From: Nitrospira sp.
GTDB taxonomy: Bacteria > Nitrospirota > Nitrospiria > Nitrospirales > Nitrospiraceae
Assembly: GCA_016788465.1 (NCBI GenBank)
Contig: JAEURV010000154.1
Location: forward strand, 1-46,146
DNA: 46,146 nucleotides
Direction of reading: 5' to 3'
Shown here one piece after another: positions 8,219 to 16,316 of this stretch; positions within the stretch are counted from its first letter, which is position 1; each line of letters starts with the position of its first letter. The notes under the pieces are model-generated. The model saw nothing but the letters and a program-made list of their open reading frames with translations, was not told the origin of the DNA and did not search any database. The translations under genes were made by a program, and so were the position numbers.

Positions 8219-10470
8219 AACCCGACCTCATCTATATTGATCTGAATCCACGATGGTTTCACGACAGGAGACGCACCTACATCCAACACCCAGTCTTGTC
8301 GGTTATCCGTGTCTTGCAGCAAGGAAAATCCATGCTGGGCATAGAACTCCTTTACCGGTTGGTTTTTCTTGGACTGAACGAACTCGCCGATGAGCCGACT
8401 AACTTGCGCTTCGACCGCGTCGGCATAGATTCGTTCAAGGAATGCCGTTTCGATACCCAACCCCATGACGCGGCAGCTCATTAAGAGACTATCGATCCGC
8501 CATTCATCCGATCCTTTCCTTACAACAGCAGTTCCAACCAAGCCATGATCTCCGAACCGATCGGTCACATAGAGATCGTAGACGAGGTGGTCGTCGGACT
8601 TCATAAACTGCGCGACCTCCTCCAGTTGGTAGCGTTTGGTAGTCAGATTGAATTGGTTCGTCTTATTGAACAATTGCACCAGACGGCTCAGCACCTCCCG
8701 GGATGCCAGATGGACCGAAACTCGTATCTCGAGCGACTGCAAGTATTCATCAAGCGAAACGGCAGCGTTCTTGGCTGCTTGGCGTTTGGCGTTGGCCTGA
8801 TATTGTGCCGCCCGCATTTCGTCTTCTTTGGTCAATGCCAACAAGTCAAAATCTGTCATGCCCTCCAAGGTTCGCCGATAGAGCGACGGATCCCGGGGAA
8901 GATCGACGGTGAGCACCTCCGGCAACAGCTGCCTGATCAATTCTCGCTCGTTCGGGTTATCATCGATGAACACCAATGAGTCCAGCCCGATATTGAGGTC
9001 TCTTGCAATCTCTCGAATATTGTCGGCCTTGTTCTTCCAATTGATTTTCATAGCCGCAAACTGCTCTTCTCTGATCACCATGTGGGGATGCGCACGAATA
9101 ACGGCCATGGCATCATCTGAGTTGTTCTTTGAACAAACGGCCAGAAGGATACCTCGCCTGGTCAACCCGAGGAGGGCCCGCTGAAAGTCCACATACTCGA
9201 TCCCTGGGGCCGACGGCCCCAACGCGACTCCTTCTGCCCCTACTTCCCCGACGATCCCACCCCATAAGGTCCCATCGAGATCCAAGACTATGCACTTTCT
9301 GGTCAATCCCTTGAGCGCTTTGATATAGCGTATGCTGTATCGGGCCAATTCAGGCAACGCCGGTTCGGCAATCCGCATGCCGGCCATATACCACATTTTC
9401 GCCTGACAGCTTCGCTCACGACCCACCCATTCGATGACGGAGTCGAGCGGCATGAGAAAGGACCGCTCATGTGTCCGCAATGCCTCCGCCAAATTGTCGT
9501 TGAGTGCCGCAAGCCACTTCGAGAAACTGTTGGAGACTCGGTTCTGAAGAATACCTTGTCCCTCCTGCCCGAACACGGTGAAACTGTGGACCACCGTCAG
9601 CGCCCCACTGCGTGACTCAATTTCACGAACCAGCCCAAGGACCTGATCGGTAATAGCCTCGCGAGCCCGAGTGAACTCCTCTTCCTTCCATGCAACGGCG
9701 ATTTGCGGCCAGACATCCTCCAGACCAAGTGCGACAAAGATGACCTCTGGCTTGAACCGATACAAGTCGCTCTCGGAATTCAGAACCTGCTGGGTGTATT
9801 GATTGAACGGTGCCTGATAGAATTTAGGGATCAGGCCGGCCTTTCTACACTCCAAATCCAGGTAGGGCACCAACCAATCAAGCACATACGAGCTCAAGAG
9901 CGCGATACGGACTCCGTGCCCTTGGCCGGCAGAATTCCTCTGCCGTTCCTTGTGCACATATGAGACGGCGGTATAGGACTGATCGACCTCGGCCATTCGA
10001 GCCAGCCAGCGATCGGCATCTTCGCATTTTCCATCCTTCACCGTCAGTTCATACAGCAGACGGATCGCTGAAAGACAGCCAGGATCGACGTCAAGAGCAC
10101 TCATCATAACTTGTTTTGCCTGCTCAACATTCTCATCCTGAATCAACGCTCTAGCCAGCCGTGTATAAAGCAACACGTCGGTAACAAACCTGGGCTTGAC
10201 GAGCTCGAATAGCTGGGTCGCATCCTTAAGCAGCTTCTGCTCAAGTAAGACACGCCCCAGTAGGTTTCCGATCCCCGGCCCAAGTCCAGTAATCTGATCG
10301 GGATAAGTCGCAACAACTTCAACCGCACGCTTAGGAGCGGTTAGAATCAAACGTTCGAACGCGTGACGAAGGCGAACATCGGATGGTAGCTCGCTCGGTA
10401 GGGAGAAAGCATCAATCGCGTTTGCCACCTCATTGTGCGATAGAGTCTGTGAATGACGTGACTCGCTCAT
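8215..10470 (-). CDS. FkbH-like HAD-IIIC protein with helical-repeat N-terminus
   Basis: 751 aa, longer than a typical FkbH-like protein. Residues ~25-165 are helical and TPR-like (EQKLLKDATQLFELVKP, NVEQAKQVMMSALDVDPG). Residues ~185-380 resemble the N-terminal SGNH-like/BF1531 domain of the family. The HAD phosphatase domain starts KCIVLDLDGTLWGGIVGE, with the DxD at about 397-399, followed by VCSKNNSDDA and VFIDDNPNERELI. The C-terminal ~170 residues form a GNAT-like domain (LFNKTNQFNLTTKRY). Known relatives dephosphorylate 1,3-bisphosphoglycerate and load glyceryl on an ACP. The next gene, overlapping by 4 bp, is an ACP, so acyl-ACP loading is very likely; the acyl group itself is inferred. 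Confidence 0.88.
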   Translation of the reverse strand: MSESRHSQTLSHNEVANAIDAFSLPSELPSDVRLRHAFERLILTAPKRAVEVVATYPDQITGLGPGIGNLLGRVLLEQKLLKDATQLFELVKPRFVTDVLLYTRLARALIQDENVEQAKQVMMSALDVDPGCLSAIRLLYELTVKDGKCEDADRWLARMAEVDQSYTAVSYVHKERQRNSAGQGHGVRIALLSSYVLDWLVPYLDLECRKAGLIPKFYQAPFNQYTQQVLNSESDLYRFKPEVIFVALGLEDVWPQIAVAWKEEEFTRAREAITDQVLGLVREIESRSGALTVVHSFTVFGQEGQGILQNRVSNSFSKWLAALNDNLAEALRTHERSFLMPLDSVIEWVGRERSCQAKMWYMAGMRIAEPALPELARYSIRYIKALKGLTRKCIVLDLDGTLWGGIVGEVGAEGVALGPSAPGIEYVDFQRALLGLTRRGILLAVCSKNNSDDAMAVIRAHPHMVIREEQFAAMKINWKNKADNIREIARDLNIGLDSLVFIDDNPNERELIRQLLPEVLTVDLPRDPSLYRRTLEGMTDFDLLALTKEDEMRAAQYQANAKRQAAKNAAVSLDEYLQSLEIRVSVHLASREVLSRLVQLFNKTNQFNLTTKRYQLEEVAQFMKSDDHLVYDLYVTDRFGDHGLVGTAVVRKGSDEWRIDSLLMSCRVMGLGIETAFLERIYADAVEAQVSRLIGEFVQSKKNQPVKEFYAQHGFSLLQDTDNRQDWVLDVGASPVVKPSWIQINIDEVGL

Positions 10471-10509
10471 GATGTTCCGTATTCCCCCCTCCTAACAATC
10501 CTGCCCCGA

Positions 10510-11493
10510 CTAATGAAAAACCGACGCTATCTTGTTCACCAGGTATCGCATTTCCAGCATGGCCGTCTGCCACGCACCCAGTGTACGGCCTTTCCCCTGC
10601 ACCTCCACCAGATAATCAAGCAGTTCCGTGGCCGGCACATACCACCCTTGTTTGACACTCAAGATTTTGAAGATGTTCTCCACTTGAGAGTCGAGACACC
10701 CATCCCTCGCAAATCCCTTTCCAAGGTGTGTCGAGACGATGCAGACTCCCCCTGTCCGGTCGAGCCGATCAATGTTCTGCCGAGACAGTAGCCGCACAAA
10801 TGCTCCGACATCGGGGGCATCTGCCGTAGAAAACCAGAGGTTCACATGCTGCGCCGCCGGCACTCGATACGGCATCTCTGGGTTCACCTCCAGCATATCG
10901 AGCCGCGGGAACGTCCAATTTCTGACATAGCGAATGTGCTTGCGACTAAGATCCCCCCAAAAATAGTCCGAGCCCTCGACATCACCGAGGTAGTAGGAGC
11001 CCTTTTCTTTTCGAAACAGCCTAATCGAACGGCGTAGCCACGCTGTTTGAAACCGTTTGTGTCCCCAATAGAGATTTTCCCGATTCTGACCATGATTACA
11101 ATAAAGCGTTGGATAGCCACCGAATTCGCCCTTAAAAAACTCGAGCGCGCGCACAGTCCTATCACGTGTACTGGATTCCATCGTTGCTCCATGAAAGGCA
11201 ATTTCAAATCCGTCTGCTGCAAGCTGATGGACGAATTCCAAATAGGCTTCACGTTGCAACGTATCCGCCGCAAAGAAGTTCCGACTTCCCTCCGGGCAAT
11301 CGACCGGCCACACGGTTTTTGTCGTTCGAATCCCATACGCCTTCAGAACATCATAGACGGGTTTGACGTTCTCCAAAGTGGAGTCATCCGTATCGTCGAG
11401 GATCGTGAAGGCAAACCGTTTGCCATGCGGAAACTTCATACTGACGGCAGGACCGGATGTATTGTGTACGACAGTCGTCGAAGCATGAGCCAT
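10510..11493 (-). CDS. Divergent polysaccharide deacetylase-like protein
   Basis: 327 aa. FAFTILDDTDDSTLENVKPVYD near residue 27 resembles NodB motif 1, with a cluster of four Asp. The expected second metal motif HxxxH is reduced to FHGATMESS with a single His, so the usual metal triad is not evident. VCIVSTHLGKGF near the end may supply another His. The middle part (YLGDVEGSDYFWGDLSRKHIRYVRNWTFPRLD) has no match that I recognise. It may hydrolyse another bond or bind glycan without deacetylation. The ATG at 11493 follows the glycosyltransferase by 7 bp; an internal ATG at 11439 is possible. Confidence 0.65.
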   Translation of the reverse strand: MAHASTTVVHNTSGPAVSMKFPHGKRFAFTILDDTDDSTLENVKPVYDVLKAYGIRTTKTVWPVDCPEGSRNFFAADTLQREAYLEFVHQLAADGFEIAFHGATMESSTRDRTVRALEFFKGEFGGYPTLYCNHGQNRENLYWGHKRFQTAWLRRSIRLFRKEKGSYYLGDVEGSDYFWGDLSRKHIRYVRNWTFPRLDMLEVNPEMPYRVPAAQHVNLWFSTADAPDVGAFVRLLSRQNIDRLDRTGGVCIVSTHLGKGFARDGCLDSQVENIFKILSVKQGWYVPATELLDYLVEVQGKGRTLGAWQTAMLEMRYLVNKIASVFH

Positions 11494-11500
11494 CCACGCA

Positions 11501-12652
11501 TTATCCGTTCACGAACGACCGCCCGATCGCGCATTCGTAATGCGCCTGATATGTATCGATCATTGCCTGAAAAGAGAACTTGTCATGCACTCTTTGGCGG
11601 CCTCGATCCCCCATCCTGGTCGAGCACACTTTGTCACTAAGCACGCGGATGACTGCATCGGCCAGAGCTGAGGGTGATTCCGGAGGAATCAGGTATCCTG
11701 TATCCCCATCGACGACTAGTTCGGCATTGCCACCGACTTCGGTCGCAACGACCGGGTTTCCTGCTGCCATGGCTTCGAGCAACGCCATGGACAACCCTTC
11801 AGACAGCGACGGCAATACAAACAGGTCAAACAGCGACAACAAAACCGGCACATCACTTCGAAACCCTAAAAATCGCACATGAGCATCAAGCCCCAGCCTG
11901 CGGACATCAGCCTTCAATTCACCCTCGAGTTCGCCTCGGCCGGCCAATAGTACGACCGTCCTGGGACAGGCCTGCAGAATTCGAGGAAGAGCATGAATGA
12001 GGTGAGTATGCCCCTTGACTGGATAGAGGGAACCGACGGCTCCGATCACATGCTCGAACTGTTCCACCCCCAGCTCGAGACGAAGGGCACGCACCTTCGC
12101 GACAGAAGGACGAGGCGGTACATCCACTCCATTGTAGACCACGCTGATGCGACTATCCGCAACACCCACCCTATCGACAATAAACCGTTTTAGGTCCTCA
12201 GAAACCGCTACCATGCGAGACGCACGACTCACAAAGCGATACGCGATCCGCCTCTTCAGTTGGTCGGCGAAGTAATTTTTCCCGTGCACCGTCGCCAGGA
12301 CGGGAACTCGCATGATTCGTCCTATCAGACTTCCGTACGTGTTCGCCGTGAACTCGTGCGCATGGATTACCGAAACATGCTCCTTCTTAAGAAGCGCCGC
12401 AAACTGACGCGCCCACCTGACGTCGAGTGCGCCGTTGATCCCCATGATCGATGTGGGAATCCCTTGATCTCTATTGATGTCATAAAGCCACCCAGGGCGA
12501 TACAAACAGACAACGGAACGAAAGCGCTTTGGATCAAGAGAAGCTGCCAGACGCGTCACGATCATCTCCGCGCCGCCTAACCCGCTCGTACTAGAGAGAT
12601 GCAAAACCGTCCTTGGAGCCCCTTGCACAAGAGATCTTCCCCGTTTCGACAT
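11501..12652 (-). CDS. Family 4 glycosyltransferase
   Basis: 383 aa GT-B enzyme. The N-terminal domain has VLHLSSTSGLGGAEMIVTRLA and the acceptor-region VSVIHAHEFTANTYGSL and ATVHGKNYF. The donor domain has VIGAVGSLYPVKGHTHLI, TVVLLAGRGELEGELK, DLFVLPSLSEGLSMALLEAMAAGNPVVATEVGG (ExxxxxxxE donor motif) and DGDTGYLIPP. This is a textbook group 1 transferase. It lies 28 bp after the acyltransferase gene and 7 bp before the divergent deacetylase. Confidence 0.92.
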   Translation of the reverse strand: MSKRGRSLVQGAPRTVLHLSSTSGLGGAEMIVTRLAASLDPKRFRSVVCLYRPGWLYDINRDQGIPTSIMGINGALDVRWARQFAALLKKEHVSVIHAHEFTANTYGSLIGRIMRVPVLATVHGKNYFADQLKRRIAYRFVSRASRMVAVSEDLKRFIVDRVGVADSRISVVYNGVDVPPRPSVAKVRALRLELGVEQFEHVIGAVGSLYPVKGHTHLIHALPRILQACPRTVVLLAGRGELEGELKADVRRLGLDAHVRFLGFRSDVPVLLSLFDLFVLPSLSEGLSMALLEAMAAGNPVVATEVGGNAELVVDGDTGYLIPPESPSALADAVIRVLSDKVCSTRMGDRGRQRVHDKFSFQAMIDTYQAHYECAIGRSFVNG

Positions 12653-12680
12653 CTAGAACAATGCCAGACGTCATATAGCT

Positions 12681-13673
12681 TTACAAAGTTGATTCTCCGA
12701 GCAAAACCCGACCAATTACAGTCATACGGACAAGTCGTGTAATTCCCCATGAAACAAGCACTGCGGCAACAGTTACACAAAGGAACGTGCTGACAGAGCG
12801 AGTTGGAAGCACCAGGGCGACAAACGTGGCAACAGCCCACAGTACATAGGGAGCATGCAGCAAGTATATCCCCATTGTATCTCTCCCCAAAGCAAAACCC
12901 CACTCAGTCCGCTTTGTAAGGGCAACGATCATCGCATAACTCCCCACAAGATAGATAAGCTGCGTGAGAGGTAGCGCCAAACGGTGGAGCAGCAATGCCG
13001 CGCTGAACGAGATGAGCAGGCACAGAGTCCCCACCGTGCCTGCCACAGGCACCAAAGTCTCATGCCATTTTTGCAGCACAATTCCCAGGAGGTAGAATTG
13101 CCCCCCCCACAGCGCCAATAAGAGAGGATCTGAACCTGGCAAAAACCACTCTTTGGGATTGCAGAGAACGTAGAGCGCGACATAGCTCGTGAGCACTGTC
13201 AGCCAGACCCATCGTGAACTCCGCAATAGGCGGACAATCCCTAAGGAAGTGAGCCGGACCACAAAAAGTGACAGCAAGAAATACAATTGCTGGGCAAGCT
13301 CCGACAAATATATTACCTTGGCAACCCCCTGCAAGTTGGTTCCCATCAGAATCGTTTCTTGATGAACCGACATCCACTCGAGTCCCAGGCGGGCCAAAGC
13401 GTACAGCAGGGTGATCAATGCCCATGGAACAAGTAGACGGGTCGCACTTCTTTTCACAAAATGCGTATAATTGAAGTCCTCCTTCTCCGTCCATTTTCCG
13501 GAAAACAGAAATCCGTCGGTCAGGAAAAATAGTGGAACGGCAATCGTCCCAAACAGAAACATCAGAACCTGCCGACTCTGATTATCTAACTGGACGTGCG
13601 TCATAGCATGCACTGCCACAACGCATACAATGGCAATCGCCTTCAAGGCATCAAGAAATACCAGTCGGCGCAT
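12681..13673 (-). CDS. Acyltransferase-3 family membrane protein
   Basis: 330 aa with about ten hydrophobic helices. The N-terminus RRLVFLDALKAIAIVCVVAVHAMTH carries the family Arg and the conserved His at the end of helix 1, and IAVPLFFLTDGFLFSG matches the second conserved motif. The C-terminal MGIYLLHAPYVLW is also typical. Members O-acylate (acetyl, succinyl) lipids, glycans or antibiotics from acyl-CoA. It follows the MBOAT/SGNH pair after 52 bp, which gives the locus two mechanistically different acyltransferase types. ATG at 13673 is behind AAGG. Confidence 0.9.
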   Translation of the reverse strand: MRRLVFLDALKAIAIVCVVAVHAMTHVQLDNQSRQVLMFLFGTIAVPLFFLTDGFLFSGKWTEKEDFNYTHFVKRSATRLLVPWALITLLYALARLGLEWMSVHQETILMGTNLQGVAKVIYLSELAQQLYFLLSLFVVRLTSLGIVRLLRSSRWVWLTVLTSYVALYVLCNPKEWFLPGSDPLLLALWGGQFYLLGIVLQKWHETLVPVAGTVGTLCLLISFSAALLLHRLALPLTQLIYLVGSYAMIVALTKRTEWGFALGRDTMGIYLLHAPYVLWAVATFVALVLPTRSVSTFLCVTVAAVLVSWGITRLVRMTVIGRVLLGESTL

Positions 13674-13725
13674 ATATCGTACCTTGCACTTCCCCCAACC
13701 AGGTCCATCTGCCCCGACTACCTAC

Positions 13726-14832
13726 CTACGGAATCATCCCAGAAAAGCTAGGCTTCGCAGTAACTTGTTCCACAATGACATCGGCAACAAGTTTTGCTCC
13801 ACGATCGCTGAAATGGAGAAAGTCCCTCATATAAATCTCCTCACTGCCCCGCATGGTCTCGGAGAGGTCGATATAGAACACGTCGTGTTGCCGGGCAAAT
13901 GCCTTTGCCACTAACGGCAACACCGTGCCGGCCTCCCTCCACCAGGACTCATCGAGGTAGGGCCAGCTGATAACAATATCCGCAAGGTTTCGCTCCGTAA
14001 ACCACATCGCCGGCGATACCAGGATCAACCGGACTCCTGCTGTCTCGGCAAGATTCCTAAGTGTTTCCAGATCTCGCTCTAACGCCTGGCGTTCGAATGG
14101 TTGCACCTGCTGAAACGACCGATAGGCTGGTCCGAGCTCCTGCTTGATAGTCCTTATTTGAAGCCTGCGTTTCATGTTTCCCACAAGCTCTTGAATAGGC
14201 ATCGGAAGCTTGGGCAGCACCACGTCCTTCAAGCGGCTCATCACCCTCAGCGATTTTACCCCGTCGACCATGTCATGCTGTACGGGTAGCGCCATGGGAG
14301 CCCGTTCTCGAGCTTCAATCCTCTCACTCGTCAAACCGGCATAGCTCCCATACTCCAGCATGAAGATAACCACGTCAGGTTTGAAGGGCAGCAGCCTGTT
14401 CTTCAGATGTTGTATGCGCTGCGGGAGACTCATTCCTGCGATGGCACCATTGATCACTTCACCCTGTATTTGTCTGTGAAGTAATGCCTGTTCAAGCTGA
14501 TGGGGCCATTCGTTGCCAGGCTGTTCATAGAATCCGAATGTTTCAGATGCGCCGATGCAGACAACTCGAAGACTGCTGGCTGGCTTCTCCAGGGTGACAT
14601 CGTCACCTCGAAATCCGGACGAATTCAGTATCCATTTCTCATAGTGTCCATTCGGTTTTCCGCGGATTCCATACTCGTCTGATGTAAAGAGGGCGGAATC
14701 GTATGTGTACACACCAAGAATCGGAGCTCCATAAGTCAGCCACTGATCGACACGTGACGCCAATTCAATGGTCGCTACGAAACTCGCGGTGAAGACCGCC
14801 CATTGCACCACCTCTTTCACCTCTTTTTTCAT
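13726..14832 (-). CDS. SGNH-domain partner of the MBOAT acyltransferase
   Basis: 368 aa from ATG 14832, one base after the MBOAT stop. The in-frame ATG at 14874 would overlap that gene by 41 bp. One N-terminal membrane segment (WAVFTASFVATIELASRV) is followed by an SGNH-like domain: VVCIGASETFGFYEQPG (nucleophile Ser in a GAS variant of GDS), VINGAIAGMSLPQRIQH, VVIFMLEYGS, and a C-terminal RDFLHFSDRGAKLVADV with the Asp/His pair. Topology and position fit an AlgJ-type periplasmic acyl-transfer partner. Ribosome site before 14832 is weak, consistent with coupling. Confidence 0.78.
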   Translation of the reverse strand: MKKEVKEVVQWAVFTASFVATIELASRVDQWLTYGAPILGVYTYDSALFTSDEYGIRGKPNGHYEKWILNSSGFRGDDVTLEKPASSLRVVCIGASETFGFYEQPGNEWPHQLEQALLHRQIQGEVINGAIAGMSLPQRIQHLKNRLLPFKPDVVIFMLEYGSYAGLTSERIEARERAPMALPVQHDMVDGVKSLRVMSRLKDVVLPKLPMPIQELVGNMKRRLQIRTIKQELGPAYRSFQQVQPFERQALERDLETLRNLAETAGVRLILVSPAMWFTERNLADIVISWPYLDESWWREAGTVLPLVAKAFARQHDVFYIDLSETMRGSEEIYMRDFLHFSDRGAKLVADVIVEQVTAKPSFSGMIP

Positions 14833-14833
14833 G

Positions 14834-16240
14834 TCAGAACTGAAAGTAGATGAAAGAGTTTGATGTGCCACCATGCAAGACGGTCAGATAGAATAAGATT
14901 CCATAGGCGATCCCTTTGAGCGGCACTGATGTCCCTTCTAAGACGAGAAGACTGCCTTTCACTCGCTGAACGAACTGAACGAGAAGAAGGAGGCTAATGT
15001 ACCCAGCCAATTGCCCTAATAGAGTCAGTGAAATGCCATTGGGGACCAAGGTGGAGACGATCGTGACAAATATGTCCGCTGCTTGCTGCAGAGACGACGC
15101 CCGAAACAACAGCCATCCAACACAAATTAGGTGAAACGTGACGGCCGCCCTTGCTACAGCAACCGTGATCAGCGGATGCTCTTCCGCACTTCGCTCAGGA
15201 GAGACAGCACGGTGCACAATAAGCAGCAGCCCATGATAGGCTCCCCACACCACGAAGGTCCAGGCCGCACCATGCCATAAACCGACGAGGACCATCGTTG
15301 CCATGAGGTTCCGGCGCGTCGACCACTCACCATGTCGACTGCCCCCCATCGGAATAAAAACATAGTCCCGAAGCCAGGTCGAAAGAGAGATATGCCACCT
15401 ACGCCAAAAGTCAGATGGATTCGTGGCAAAATACGGCAAATTAAAGTTCCACCGCACGTCGAATCCCAACAGCTTCGCGAGGCCAATTGCCACATCTGAA
15501 TATCCAGAAAAGTCGCAATAGATCTGGAAGGCGTATGCATAAATCGCTACAAGCGCCTCCCCTCCTGATCCATGCCAGCCCTCCTGGAAGACGGGGTCAA
15601 CGAGCGTAGCGAGATTGTCCGCCACAAACATCTTTTTAAAGAGCCCCCAGGAGATGAGCCAGATTCCTTGTTCCACATGAGAGCTTTGCCAATCACGAGC
15701 CCGCAGCAGCTGAGGAATCAGCTGTTTGGCACGCTCGATCGGTCCGGAGAGGAGCAACGGAAAAAACGATACGAACAACGCAAAATCAAAAAATCCCACT
15801 TCCTGATAGGCATCTTCACGATAGACATCAATGACAAATGTGAGACGCTGGAACGTATAGAACGATATGCCGACTGGAAGGAATACGCCCGTGAACCATG
15901 GTGAGACTTCAACTCCGAACTGTCCCAAAGCCGATACTAGGTTGTCCTGGAAGAAGTTGAAATACTTCAATGCGAATAACACACCCAGGTTGCTGACCAA
16001 ACTGACCGCCAAGTAAGCCTTTCGCCTCTGCGGCGACCACCGCATTAGATTGGTCATGAGATAGTCAATACCAGTCGTTGCAGCCATCAAAACAGGAAAC
16101 CGCCAATCCCAGAATCCGTAAAATAGGTAGCTTGCAATCAAGAGAAGCGTATTTTGAATACGCCAATGCGCCTTCAGCGACCAGTAGGCGGCAAAAACAA
16201 GGAGGAAAAACCCTAGAAATGAAATGCTATTGAAAACCAT
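14834..16240 (-). CDS. MBOAT-family O-acyltransferase (AlgI-like)
   Basis: 468 aa with about ten membrane helices. Sequence signs of the family are MVFNSISFLGFFLLVFAAYW at the start, FLPVGISFYTFQ, FFPLLLSGPIERA, IYCDFSGYSDVAIG, NFNLPYFATNPSDFWRRWHISLSTWLRDYVFIP and the active-site His in GLWHGAAWTFVVWG. These proteins move acetyl or acyl groups from the cytoplasm to an outer-face acceptor, usually through an SGNH partner (AlgJ/AlgX in alginate). The SGNH gene that follows after one base is the natural partner. Likely role: O-acetylation of the glycan. Confidence 0.93.
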   Translation of the reverse strand: MVFNSISFLGFFLLVFAAYWSLKAHWRIQNTLLLIASYLFYGFWDWRFPVLMAATTGIDYLMTNLMRWSPQRRKAYLAVSLVSNLGVLFALKYFNFFQDNLVSALGQFGVEVSPWFTGVFLPVGISFYTFQRLTFVIDVYREDAYQEVGFFDFALFVSFFPLLLSGPIERAKQLIPQLLRARDWQSSHVEQGIWLISWGLFKKMFVADNLATLVDPVFQEGWHGSGGEALVAIYAYAFQIYCDFSGYSDVAIGLAKLLGFDVRWNFNLPYFATNPSDFWRRWHISLSTWLRDYVFIPMGGSRHGEWSTRRNLMATMVLVGLWHGAAWTFVVWGAYHGLLLIVHRAVSPERSAEEHPLITVAVARAAVTFHLICVGWLLFRASSLQQAADIFVTIVSTLVPNGISLTLLGQLAGYISLLLLVQFVQRVKGSLLVLEGTSVPLKGIAYGILFYLTVLHGGTSNSFIYFQF

Positions 16241-16316
16241 ACGGCTCTTCTAGTTGTTCATCGACCGACAAAGAGGCTCTATCTGTACTGGAGAACAGTA
16301 TGTGCGGTAAGACAAC

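Noticed and set aside
11047-11640. Plus-strand frame of 197 codons
   Set aside because: Antisense to the divergent deacetylase and glycosyltransferase genes, with no protein-like pattern.
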